DNA of 64,000 nucleotides from Centroberyx gerrardi. Its lineage: Eukaryota > Chordata > Actinopteri > Beryciformes > Berycidae. A program made the position numbers and the translations under genes. Of the stretch, positions 35,264-47,660 are shown one piece after another. The DNA lies in the NCBI RefSeq assembly GCF_048128805.1, contig NC_136004.1:16740185-16804184 (forward strand). Direction: 5' to 3'. Within the stretch, counting starts at the first letter, position 1; each line of letters starts with the position of its first letter. The notes under the pieces are model-generated. The model was not told the DNA's origin and did no database searches. It saw only the letters and a program-made list of their open reading frames with translations.

Positions 35264-38017
35264 TTTCTAGCAGCAACCTGTGGGTGGCTCTGAGTGTCTG
35301 TCCTGCCTGTGTGTGATGGATTCAGTAGAGACTGTCCAGCAGCAGCAGTGCCACTGCAGCAGAGCAGAGGAGGACTCCCCACGGAGAGTGACGGCATTCC
35401 CCTCTCATGCCCGTTCAGGAGTAATGGGGAAACAATGGGATCACCGCCTAAGGGTTGGCCTGTGTTTGTAGCCTCTGTTTTTGTCTTGCACCAAGTGTTT
35501 ACTAAAAACACATCAGTCCCTCTGAGAACGAGGTCAGCTCACCCCTCTAATCTCCTCTGCAGGCAGAGACCCAGTGTCCCCCAGAACGACATGTCACCCA
35601 GAGCGACCCTCTGGCCGCACACAGGAAGCTGCTGTCAGCCGTGCTTAGCCGAGGCGCAGCATCAGTGTCCTGCCAAAGCCCTTTGTTTTCCTGATGAAGC
35701 TTTAACCTGATAGGAGCAGAGTGGCCAGCCCGCCGGGCCTTGGGCCGCCCTGTCATAGGTCAACCAGGCAGAGGATTCTTACAAGAGATTTCTGTGATCC
35801 AGCTTCTTACACCTTGTCAGAAGGAGGGCAGAGGGAGAACTGAAGTACCAGCACGGTGCAACAATGATGCAAAATCTATATTAAGTTTCTTGCATATACT
35901 TATGTAATAGCACTGTCAGAACATTGTTATTTTTACTCATATAACATCACGTCTTTTACTCATTTAGGTGTTTACTTCACATCCTTATAGTCACAAAATT
36001 GTAATAGTTTGAATTGATTTTCGATATTGTATATGAAGGGTTTCATTCCAAAACACTATATATCCGTTTTGCTATTTGAGATTAATCAGGCAATATTTGA
36101 AAAACATAAATAATTCTTCTCAAAAAATGTTTCCAAGCAAACTCCTAACTTCAATACTAACCCATAATGTGCTTAACTTTCATGCCAGCAGACAATATGA
36201 GAGAGTGGGTGTCATTTTGTTATGGTGGATATCTCATTTTGGAACAAAACTCTTCATAGATTTATAATAGTCTAATAGTATAAAAAAAAGTCTGGAGACT
36301 GCATATTCATATTCGTATTGCAGCTCATTCACCCAACACTTCTCTGGTTATGATATGAAACTTAATGGTGTGTTGCCCAGTGACGTTCAAAAAAGCATCA
36401 GTGAGGACAAGCCATTGTATTAACATGACTGAGCAGAACATGCTGCTGACAGCCCTTAAAACGATGAGTTTCCACAAACAGCTGTCTGTTTGCATCAGAT
36501 AGGCTGTGTGAAGAGTGACAGAGGCTGAGCTGCAGGCAGGAGGCTCCATCCACTGACAGACTATTGTATTGATCAAGCAGATACCCTCCTGCAGAGTCCA
36601 TCATGCCACCTTCTCTCTGACACGACTGCTGGACTTCATATCTGAAGGCTGATTGTTTATCACAATCCTATTGTACTGAAGGATCACAGGAAACCCAATC
36701 TTTAAGGTTTGGAGAGGTCAGTGGTGTTGACCTCTGTGTGACCGGTGTCAAAACCATAGCCTCTGCCCTTTGGCAAGGTCAGTCCTTTTCAGTGACCTAA
36801 AGGGTAAAGACAGAGCAAAAGTCCTGCTCTCTTTCACCGCTGATTCAGCGCAAAGGAGCCTCACCTCTAAGAGAAGTCTCTCTGACCTTTCATGTGGCAC
36901 AGCGGGCGCAGGGTTTCCCCAAACGACTCAGACTCCCCGAAGTCAAGTTGTCTGAATTTCTGGGCATTTAGCTTCAGCATTGACCTTTCAGAGCTTTTGC
37001 TGTTGCCCAAAGTGCAACGTTTTCTAAGCTAAGAGTAACTTTTGGTAACATTTATTCCTGGTGTGTAGCTGGGTACTGGCTCTTGAGGAATTGAGGAGAA
37101 AATTGTGATTGAGAAAATTGAGGTAAATACTCAGCAAAAGGGAATGCTGCCTACAGGAATAAGAAATCATGATTAAGGAGAATTTAATACTGTCATATGT
37201 CTCCCTTGGTTGTTGAGAAAGACAGAAATAATGCCAAAGTAAAAAATTAGCGCCCAATGTGGGGTATGAAGTAACCTCACTGACCCACCACTATAGATGG
37301 GACTGAAATGATGACGGGGGCCCAGCCTTCGTTACGCTGCTCCGAAAAATTAGAATAATGGACTATGAAAGACGAAGAAATCCAAAGAAAGGGACGGGGG
37401 AAGAAAGAAGGTCTTTGGGAAAAAGAGGAATTGGATAGGAAGAGACAGAGAGAGAAATAAAAGGGAGGGAAACAGAGAAACTGAGACAAAATAAGGAGAG
37501 AGCGGGAGAATGAGACAGAGAGAGGGAGAGAGGGAGAGGGCAGTAATGGTGTGATGTGAGTGTTATCATCAGCTCTCATTCTCAGCATGGAATCTATAAT
37601 GGGAAAATCAACCTCTCTGACTCCTGTGTAATTGGATTTGCCGGGTCTCGTGCTGAATCAGAGCCCAGTGGGTAGCACAAAGCTTGTTAAGATTGGACAA
37701 GCATTGCTGGGCCGCTGGGCCGGGGGAGAGGTGGGCTGTGGCCTTGACAACTTTTCTGGACTGAAGAGTGAATAATTCAAATGGTTTGAACTCTCATCCA
37801 TTATGACTAATTTACTGAAAGCTTTCAATACATGAATCAATCCATAAATTGAGTGAAACCTGATCTTTTTGCACATTTAGGTCACCAGTCCAGTGGATAA
37901 TGGACACCTGTGTTTCCTCAGAGGGTGTGTGTGTGTTTTCTGCTACTGGTTACCAGGTTACAGAGGTAAACAAGTTATTGCTCCCACCCGGTCTTTCCCT
38001 ACAAAGTGCAGTTATCT
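35264..38017. other. Intergenic DNA between foxn4 and myo1h, part 1; possible enhancers
   Basis: I see no exon here. Complex, repeat-poor stretches at about 35280-35760, 36380-36620 and 36740-36960 contain E-boxes (for example CAGCTG near 36479) and homeodomain-like words. They stand out against AT-rich surroundings. A purine-rich tract runs from about 37365 to 37545. Whether any of these is conserved cannot be told without other genomes. Confidence 0.3.
37365..37545. repeat. Purine-rich (GA) tract
   Basis: About 180 bases are almost wholly A and G on the plus strand, with GAGA and GGGAGAGA units towards the end. This is low-complexity DNA able to form triplex structures. It is not coding, despite open frames on the minus strand. 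Confidence 0.75.
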
Positions 38018-38266
38018 GGCACAGTCATTTTTGTAACATACAAGAAAATGAATTGATTCTTAAATTAATATTTATGAGAAAGTCAAATTCCAATTCCACT
38101 TCCAATTCCAAAGGCACAGTCCTTTTGTAACATACAAGATAATTCATTGATTCTTAAACTAATATTCATGAGAAAGTCCAATTTCAGTTCCAATTCCAGT
38201 TCCAGTTCCAGTTCCAATTCCAATTCCAATTCCAATTCCAATTCCAATTCCAATTCCAATTCCAAT
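38018..38266. repeat. 95-bp tandem duplication leading into an (AATTCC)n satellite
   Basis: A unit starting GGCACAGTC..TTTTGTAACATACAAG begins at 38018 and again at 38113. Each copy ends in AATTCC-type words. After the second copy the words expand into a near-perfect hexanucleotide array up to about 38266, with AGTTCC variants first. Open frames here encode only Leu-Glu or Asn-Ser repeats and are not genes. Confidence 0.85.
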
Positions 38267-41200
38267 GAAATAATGGTATATGCATCTTTGTCTTTTTGTT
38301 GGTGGATACAAACAGTCTTAAAACACAGTCCAGGCCCAACAATTTCCCAGCTATGAGTTTGTGAGTGGCTAAGCATCTAGTTGACAGTAATAATTGATTT
38401 TTTTAAGCTGCAAAAGGAGAACCACATAGTCCTGTACCTTTTAAGACTCATTTGTAAAGTCAGCAGCCTTGCAAGAGGTCTAGTGGGTGTGCATATTGTT
38501 CCTTCATTTGCAAAGATTTTTAAACAACATGCATTCAGTTATGTCAGTCGGATGATAATATACATTGTTAACCACTGACATTATATTTTGACGCACTGGT
38601 ACTGACCTGAATTCATAATTACTGTTATCAACATATCCAACCAAGCAAAAATTCTGAGATATTAGTATTTAGGCATCAACCCAATAGCCTTTTAAAGAGG
38701 CACCTAGCACTGGCAGCTCAGAGTGCCTTATGAAATAATGGTGCTGCGCTGGCACTGTTATGCTGAGTTACAAAGCAGTTGGTGATTAGCCAGTAATGTA
38801 TCCGTCTAATCAAAGATCAGTAACCAGACCTAGGCTGTGCCAGAGGGGAGAATGAGACTGGGGGCTTGTGGCTCTTGGTAGTGGTGTAATGGAGCTTAGA
38901 CAGAGAGAGACGGGAGAGAGGGAGGAAGAGAGGGAGGAAGAGAGGGAAAGGGGGATGGTTGGATTGGTGTGGATTGGATCTTGTTTCTCCATCGTTATGT
39001 TACACTCAGTAGAGCAGTAGATACCCAGGTAAGCACTGAATAAGATCTCCCTGTCCCTCCACCTCCCACGGCATGAATGATTAAGTAGCCGGCCCGCAGT
39101 GCCCCGAGCCTGGGTCAGCATGTGTGCAGGAGAACAGGTACACAGGCCTCCATGCAGCATCTCCAGCCCTCGTACTACCGGATACTGGATGAATGAGCTA
39201 ACTGGAAAACCAGGAGAGAGGACAGTAAATGCATTTTTTTTATACAAGCGGGACTTTTGCCAACTAACCGTCAGCAATCCACCATTTACAGGTTCAGTGA
39301 TTGTCTCCATACAAGCAGACATGGGAGGACACTCTATACCTGTCTGACTTATCTGGAGAGAAGAAAACGTTTGCCAGTTTGGATCCTATTTGACATCTGA
39401 CAACTGACCAATACAACTTCCAACATGCAGGTTTGATCTTAAGCTGTTATTTTGTACTATCAACTTTATCATGTGTTCTCTTGGTGACCATGCTTGCAGT
39501 TTTGTTGCATTTCAAAGGGTTCACTGTAGTTTAGATATCACAATGCTGTCAAAATAGTGTTTGAGAGTAGAATGTGTCAGAGCGCAGCACCCTGCAGGAG
39601 GTGCTCAGTGTGTGTCGAGGTTCTGTGGGTGGCACGGAGGCCCAGTCAAGTAGAACATAAGCACAGTACTTATGATTGTTAGTTGCAGCGACATGAAAAG
39701 ATGTTTGCGGTCAAGAGGAGATATTGCCAACGTGGGAGACAACGTAAGGCAGAGTCCTAGAATTCTTAAGAGTAGGATAAACTTTGTTGCTGTGTTGTCG
39801 CAGCAGCTTCCCTCCCCCCTTCCTCTAAACCCTGCCTCCGTTTCTCACAGAGATGAGGTCACTCAGTCTCAGGCAACACACTGACACTCTAGACCAAGAC
39901 GAGGGACCATCTCTTAATTAAAATTCAATTGCTTGTGCTCTGAGCTAGCAAGGCAATTCACCTGATCTGACAATGGCTTAGGAGGTTCATTATATAATCA
40001 TTCTTTCCGATGTACCTCAGATTTGTCTGTCTTGATTGTTTAATTAAAACCCTAGAATCCAGTCCACAGGTCTTGTATTAGATAAAGCCACAACTTGTAT
40101 GGGGGAATAGTTTTCCTGCAGTCAGGTTATATGTACTCATTACTTCAACTTACCTTTCTCTTCTTCCTGGATTGAGAGCTCCTATTCAGTGTTCATGGCA
40201 TAGTTTTACCATAGCCTTTCTAACACAGTGTCATTAACAACACCACTGCATGCTTCAGACAACTTTCTTACAAAAAAAAATACCTGCAGGACACAAAGGT
40301 AAACCAGGGTGGAAAACAACAAACAGAGCACAACAAATCTTCAGGCTTTGGCACTGTACCAAATCATAACGTAAAACATTAGCATTACTATCACTGGTCA
40401 TTAATCCCTCTCTTGACGGGAGCTTATCTGTCCATGTTATTACTTGTAATACTGTATGGCAGATCCCTAAGTCACGCTGTCCCAGCATATTGTCTGCTTG
40501 CGCTGCCTTGAGAGAAGTTTGTTCCCATGAAGAAAGGGGGTGTCACAGATACCCCACACCAGCACCACTACCATCACATTGCCAGATTGATTCTGACGTC
40601 CCAAATGGGGTTCCTTCAATGATATTGTTCACCTGTCTCATTGGCTTAAAGTGGGGGGGAGGGGGGTCGGATGAGGGTTATTGGTGGGGACACGGGGTGA
40701 GGGGTATTGTTAAGGAGAGGGGTGAGAGCATTGGGGGTGGGGGGGCTGACAGGTGGAAAAAAAACTCTCATCCGACTAGCCTCCTCTCTCCTTCCATGGG
40801 GCCCCGTGTGAGCAAAGTAATGAAGTCCAAATTACAGCACAGGATTGCTTAGAACAAGCCTCTATTGTTCGCCCTCAGGGCCACTAAATGAGTGTCACAG
40901 CAAGCAGCGGGGCACAGACCGTTACTGCACTATTTAGTCTGTCCCGTTGTCTCAAGACGGCCCTGTTTCAGAGGTTCTCAGATCAGACAAATACTGCTCC
41001 CCTCCTCCCCCCTCCTTTGCCCTCACCCTTCCTCTGTACAACCAGCACCCCCCCCTCCTCACCCCAAAATAGGCCAAATCTCCTCTATTGTGTTTCGACT
41101 GCCTAGTGTGAAATTCACTGTGACGTTAAATGTTTTCTAATGAATAATTACTGAATGGATATGCAGGGGGAATATGTGTAATGGATTGTAGACTGCATTT

Positions 41201-42152
41201 TAAAAACGTCTTTTTTGTCTCTGCTCCGTGGTATTTACAGGACAAAAACACTTGGCCTTTCTCAGAAGAAATGAGGGCCATGGGCGGAGGGGGGCGAGGG
41301 AGGGGTGGGGGACGAAGGGCTTTGTGTCAATTAGATCCAATGGATTATCTTTTTTAATGTTTTTACAGAGAGAGTTGAGAATCAAAGGACTTCTGCTTCC
41401 AAAGGAGAGAGAAAAAAATACAAAACCAACAAAAGCTGTGAAAACCTTTGGTCTAAGTGTTGGTGTTGAGAATGCAAAACAGATTGGTGGAATTTTTCCC
41501 ACTATGCTTCTTAAATGTGCCGCTGTTTTGGGCTCCCCTATTCCATTTGCACAGTGTGTTGTGTTTGGTTGGTGTGTCAGCTCTAGTGAACTATGGGCCG
41601 CCAGCCAAGGTCCCTGTGTGCTCTGTAGCGATCATTAGCTTCTGTCTGTTCGTCTGCACAATCACAGGGCTTTGCTTCAAAGCCACATAAGACCTCTAGA
41701 CCCCTCGTTTCAATGGAACTAACAGGGACCATGTTTGTGCTTTTTCTGGTGCTTTTTCAGCTCTGTCCTCCCCCACGGAGCCATTTATTCATACATTCAT
41801 TTATCCAACCGCATTTGTCAAAATACATGGCTGAGAATTTTGAATATCGTCGTTACGCATGCAAAACATGATTCATTTATTTTTGTAACTTGTGGCACAG
41901 TTTGCTTCCACTAAAGTTATAGTTAATAAACTCTAATTAACTCTAATAAACTATATTGTTTACTATGAAATACTGAATGTGTAATCCACAAAACGGTTGT
42001 TTTAGAAATATAGAAATCTGCAGAATATGGTATTGAAGTGCAGGAATTCAGCACTCAGACTCAAGAAAGTTGGTTATTGCCATTGCTCTTAGGCTTTGCA
42101 TTTATCTCCTTTAACATCCTTGATGCAACTTGTTGCCCAGGGTCAGCTGGAC
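38267..42152. other. Intergenic DNA between foxn4 and myo1h, part 2
   Basis: No coding exon is recognised before the myo1h start. Repeat-poor complex stretches at about 38690-38835, 39000-39190, 40490-40630, 40790-40990 and 41580-41700 might be regulatory. A GA-rich block lies at 38900-38950, and a G-rich block with several GGGG runs at 40647-40750. Non-coding 5' exons of myo1h probably lie here, but I could not place them. Confidence 0.35.
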
Positions 42153-45100
42153 ATGGAGGGGGCTCTGATTGCCAGGGACCGGGTGGGAATCCAGGACTTT
42201 GTGCTTCTGGATGAGACCACAGACACGGCCTTCCTCAGCAACCTGAAGAAACGCTTCAGCGAGGACCTCATCTATGTGAGTCTGGGAACTGACTGATTTA
42301 AACACTGTTGTTAACGAATGTGTGTGTACATCTTTAGAAAGTGATATCTTTTGAACTCATTCTCTTTGTCTGTACTTGTAGACCTACATTGGCACTCTGT
42401 TAGTGTCTGTCAATCCTTACAAACAGTTGGATATCTACAGCAGCAAACAGATGGATCTCTACATGGGTGTCAACTTTTTTGAGCTGCCACCACACATGTG
42501 AGTGTATATATGAGAATTATGAATATGTGTATCTCTCTATATGTGTGTGTGTGTGTGTGCATGTACAGTATGTATCTGTGTGTTTCACAAGCTGTTTATG
42601 AGCACATACACACCTGACTTAAATGTGGAAATCCTCTTGATAATAACTCATGCTCTCCAGTCCAGCATGTTTCACCTGTGAAATGTTGTGATTGCATTGC
42701 ATCCCTGCAGCTACGCCTTGGCAGACAACGCCTACCACACCATGCTCACAGAGCTCAACAATCACTTCATCCTCATCTCCGGTGAGAGCGGAGCAGGGAA
42801 GACGGAGGCCTCCAAGAAGATTCTGCAGTACTACGCTGTCAGCTGTCCAAGCACCACTCTGCTTAACACTGTCAGGGACAAAATGCTCAAGTCCAACCCT
42901 GTCCTAGAGGTCAGACGGTTACTTTTATGTCACTATAAGGAAAGACTAAAAAAAAGCATGTCATACAAACATTCAGCACTCTGTATGATATGTTTGTGTT
43001 TCTCCACAGGCTTTCGGCAATGCCAAAACACTGAAGAATGACAACTCGAGTCGGTTTGGGAAGTATATGGACATTCAGTTTGACAGTGAGGTAAGGATCA
43101 GGGGCCGGACTCACAAAAGTGCTCTTAAGATAGATCTTAAGAAGTCACCTAGGAAAAAAAATAGCAAGTTCTTAAGAAGGCCTTTAAGTGCAATTCCCCC
43201 AATATTTTCTTGAGATTCGTCTCATCTCTTACAAACCTCTCTTGGTTTCTTACTTACAAACTTCTCAAATAGGACCTTCTTTGCAACCATGATGTAAACG
43301 AGCATCAAAGGAGGATTTTCCTCCCTAGCTGCACTACTTGTATCCAGAAAACATTTTGGAACAATTGCTTAGGGTGGCTATATTTATGGTTTTCTTTACT
43401 CAGTACCCACTGAGCACTAGATGTCATTTCGACGTTGCATCTATGCTTGAGCTCTCATACAGCCCAGGCTCTTTTTGGCAATGTATAGCCGATTTTTAGA
43501 CCAAGCAGTAAATACAATATTACATATTTAAACAATGCATAAACAGCTATAAATATCACAAATATGTACCAGAGAAGTCTGTATGTACAAGATAATGCTT
43601 TCTTTTTGTCATAGGCTATACACCAGAAGACATATACCCTATGTAGTCTCATTTTAGCCTCAACTTCTACAACCATAACCATTTAGCCGTCTTTTAAACG
43701 GCTAATCAATGTAAAATTGCTCAGTGGGTAACTTTACATATAGGAAAAGGCTCAGACAGTGGTTACTGCCTTTTGGCTAAAGCTCTATTAAGTGTAACAT
43801 ACTGTATGTCCAATAAGAATAGTGACAAGCTAAGCTTAACAATAAAATGTTTAGTTTAAAATGTAAGATGCAAGTTAATCTATTAATATTTAGAAATTCC
43901 TACTTAATTATTGAAAATGTGTTTTCATTTAGAGGCTTGTCTTTTCAGTGCAACCATTTTTTAAAACATTTTAAAACAAGTTAAAAAGAACAAATTTGAG
44001 AAATATACTTTCCAAAATGCATTTTATTTTATTTTGTTTTTCTTAGAAATCAAAATAAGAAGAAAGTTAAGTAAATACTTAAGGACTACTTTGATGAATA
44101 TCAACTTACCTTTATTAATGCTTTTGTTAAGATTACATTTCCAAAATAAATGGCACTTAAGACTTGCTTGTGATGAAGGGCTATAAAAAAATAAATAAAG
44201 TTGACTTGATACCGATAGGGGGAAGCAGTCGGAGGTCACATCCTGAACTACCTGCTGGAGAAGTCCCGGGTCGTCCATCAGAACCACGGGGAGAGGAACT
44301 TCCACATCTTCTACCAGCTGGTGGAGGGAGGAGAGGAAGACCTGCTGCAGCAGCTCGGCCTGGAGAGAGACTGCCAGCAGTACAACTATCTAACGCAAGT
44401 ATGTGCAACTCTGTGACCCTGTTATGGGCTAGGTTTATGTACTGCACTTTGACAATCTGTCACTATGTTTATTCTCTCTGACAGGGAGAGTGTGCCATTG
44501 TGTCTTCCATCAATGACAAAAATGACTGGAAAACAGTCACAAATGCCCTGAAGGTCATTGAGATTGATGAGAGTAACATTGATGTAAGTTGAAGGCTATG
44601 GTAGATACTCTTTGATTTAAACGGATCACTCTTGCCCACTTGTTTGTCAGTGCCTGACTAATATTCATTCTGTGCAGCACCTGTTTGGGATCATTGCAAG
44701 CGTTCTCCACCTGGGGAATGTCCAGTTTGAGCCTGACAGTAAAGGCCATTCCACCTTGAACAACAATGCGGAGTTGCACTGGGTTTCAACTGTAAGAATA
44801 TAACCTAATAATTCCTCAGATATCCAGACATCATTAGAAAACACAAGTCAAGTCAATAAAGAATAATAACTTTACATCACTTTCCTCTGTAGCTGCTGGG
44901 AGTCAATGCTCAAACACTCCAAGAGGGACTAACATACAGGAAGATTGAAGCCAAAACAGATGAGGTGTGATCGAGTTACAATGGCCTTAAATTTCAATAA
45001 TGACAAACAGTGTTGTGATTCAGAGTTATATTTAAAATATTCAATACTATCTTTTATCACTTGCTATGTAGCGTTTGAAATAAAGCTAATGTTTTGTCTC

Positions 45101-47604
45101 ACTGTAAAGGTCCTTAGCCCCTTCACAACTGATCATGCCATCTATGTCAGAGATGCTCTGGCCAAAGCCATTTATGGACGGACTTTCACCTGGCTGGTCA
45201 AGAGGATCAATGAGTCCATGGAGAATAAGGTTAGGACAAGACTTTACTGTAACTGACAAATCCCAGGCAGTGAGTGTAATGTATAAAGAGTATAAAGCTT
45301 TGTATTGTCTTTTGGTATTATTTTCTACCAGGACCCTTCAATGAAGACTGTTATAGGGCTTCTGGACATATATGGCTTTGAGGTTTTCTATGTAAACAGG
45401 TAAGCAGTCCTCTTTGCCTTTGTTTACATTTTGGCACTGCCGTTATTGTGGTTGTTCTCTTTTTACCCTGATGAAGTTTGTTTTAGACATGTATATAGTT
45501 TCATTTATGATTCACCAAGAGTAGCTGAAGTTTCCCTTTTGTTCAGTTCACCTTCAAGCACCGGACAACTGTGAAGTTGTGTGAGATTTTTTTTTCTGTT
45601 CCTTACAATTTGTGTGATGGCCTCATTGATGGCTGTAATTGATCTTGGCCTATTCTCCCTTTCAGTTTTGAGCAGTTCTGTATAAACTACTGCAATGAGA
45701 AGCTGCAGCAGCTTTTTATCCAGCTGACACTCAAGTCTGAGCAAGAGGAGTATGAGGCAGAGGGTATTGAGGTAAACTGACCTGATACATTAACTAGAGA
45801 GTGATAGTGAATCAATGGCGGTTCACATCATAGAGTGTATTTGAGGATTCTGAATAGAGATCCATTCACAAACTATCATTTATTGCTCCTTCCATTTATT
45901 CTCCCAGTGGGAGCCGGTACAATTCTTCAACAACAAGATCATCTGTGACCTGGTTGAGGAGAAACACAGAGGCATCATATCAATACTGGTGAGTACTACG
46001 GAAACTGAAATATCTCTTCAAACCAGGACAGCAGTTCGTAAAACAAAAGATGTTGCTCAGGTAAAATATCACGTGAAACTGTGATCGGTGCTAATGATTA
46101 TTCTGCAGGATGAGGAGTGTCTCAGGCCAGGAGACGCCACAGATCTCACCTTTCTGGAGAGACTGGAGGAGAAGATGGGAAGTCACCCTCACTTTGTCAC
46201 GTGAGTTGACTTACCTACCACACAATTTAAAAAGAATTCAAAAGTAGGTATGTGTAAAACTTTCTCCTTAAAAAACGGTTTATTAGCTTTAGAAGTTAAA
46301 AAGGTGACAATTTGGCAATGGAGACTTGCATCATACCTTCATTTTCTATCTACTACTAATTACTTTAATCAAATACAATGCCCATCTCAGTACTATTGTG
46401 CAATTCAAGACTTAACCATCCCTTGACGCTCAAGTCTGAATCCATTCATCAGCGTTCTGCTGACTGATGTCTTGTGAGGGAGCTGACAGTGAGCTGATAG
46501 AGACGGCGGCTCAGGCTCTGCCCTTAATGCCTCTCACTCTTCATCCCTCTGTCTCTCTCTGCCCCGCTGACTGCAGGCACAAACTGGCTGACAAAACGAC
46601 ACGCAAGACTCTGGAGAGGGGAGATTTCCGTCTCTTGCATTATGCCGGGGAGGTCACCTACTGTGTTGTGGGTAAAAGAAACCACAGTCTCAAGCCCTGC
46701 TACTTGGCCCTTAAACATCTGAGCCTTTTTATTTTCATTGGTGCACATGTCCTAAATGTATTTTTTTGTTGTAACATTCTAGGTTTCCTGGACAAAAACA
46801 ATGATCTGTTGTACAGAAACATAAAAGATGTAAGTCTGCAAGTTTCTGACTTTATGTGAGACAAGGAATGGGGTGAGGAGGGGACTCTTCTCAACTGCTT
46901 CCTTAATTATTAACTATCCTGTAGACTTACTGTAAATAATACAAGAGGGGAATGCAGTAAATTTGGCAAATGAGTCTTGAGTATCAACTTTATAGTTTGT
47001 GTGTACGTGTGTGTTACTCTGTGTGTGTTATCCCTCCTTCTCATAGCTGATGCGTCAGTCTAAAAATGCCATTGTCAGAGAGTGCTTCTCCACCATGGAC
47101 CCAGACAGCAGGCGAAGACCGGAAACGGTGAGCACTCAGCCTGTTTGACCCCTCCGTATCTCTCAGCTGCCTCACTAACAAAGCTGATGTGATGTATCAG
47201 CAGCAGCACTGTGCAATGGCTCAGAGTTTACAACCATATATAAGTGTCACATCATTTTATTTAGAGTGGCCACTGAAGCAAAACAGAAGATTGTTCTCTG
47301 GCAGAGGCAGTCTTGTCTCATTCATAAGCCATATGTGTTTGACAGATGAACTGTTAGGGATTATGACCCTCAGTCTGTGTCTGTAGGTGGCGACCCAGTT
47401 TAAGAGCAGCCTGCTGAAGCTGACAGAGATCCTCATGGCTAAAGAGGCCTGGTACGTCCGCTGTCTCAAATCCAACGAGTCCAAGCAGCCAGGTACTGGA
47501 AATAACAGAAGTACATGCAGCCATTTTGCTAACAAGGTCTGAATGTCTAATTTTGACTAATTGATCTTTCTTTCTTTCTTTGTGTCTGTCTATCTGACTG
47601 TTTG

Positions 47605-47660
<56 letters not shown>

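Noticed and set aside
38180-38270. Regular repeats as a CRISPR array
   Set aside because: The units are a 6-bp satellite with no spacers, in a vertebrate genome.
38083-38376. Minus-strand open frame rich in Leu-Glu repeats
   Set aside because: It is the translation of the (AATTCC)n satellite and has no splice or start support.
42096-42152. In-frame upstream extension of myo1h (including ATG at 42123)
   Set aside because: A GCCCAG acceptor lies at 42135-42140, and the family start MEGAL matches 42153. Extension remains possible if the acceptor is unused.
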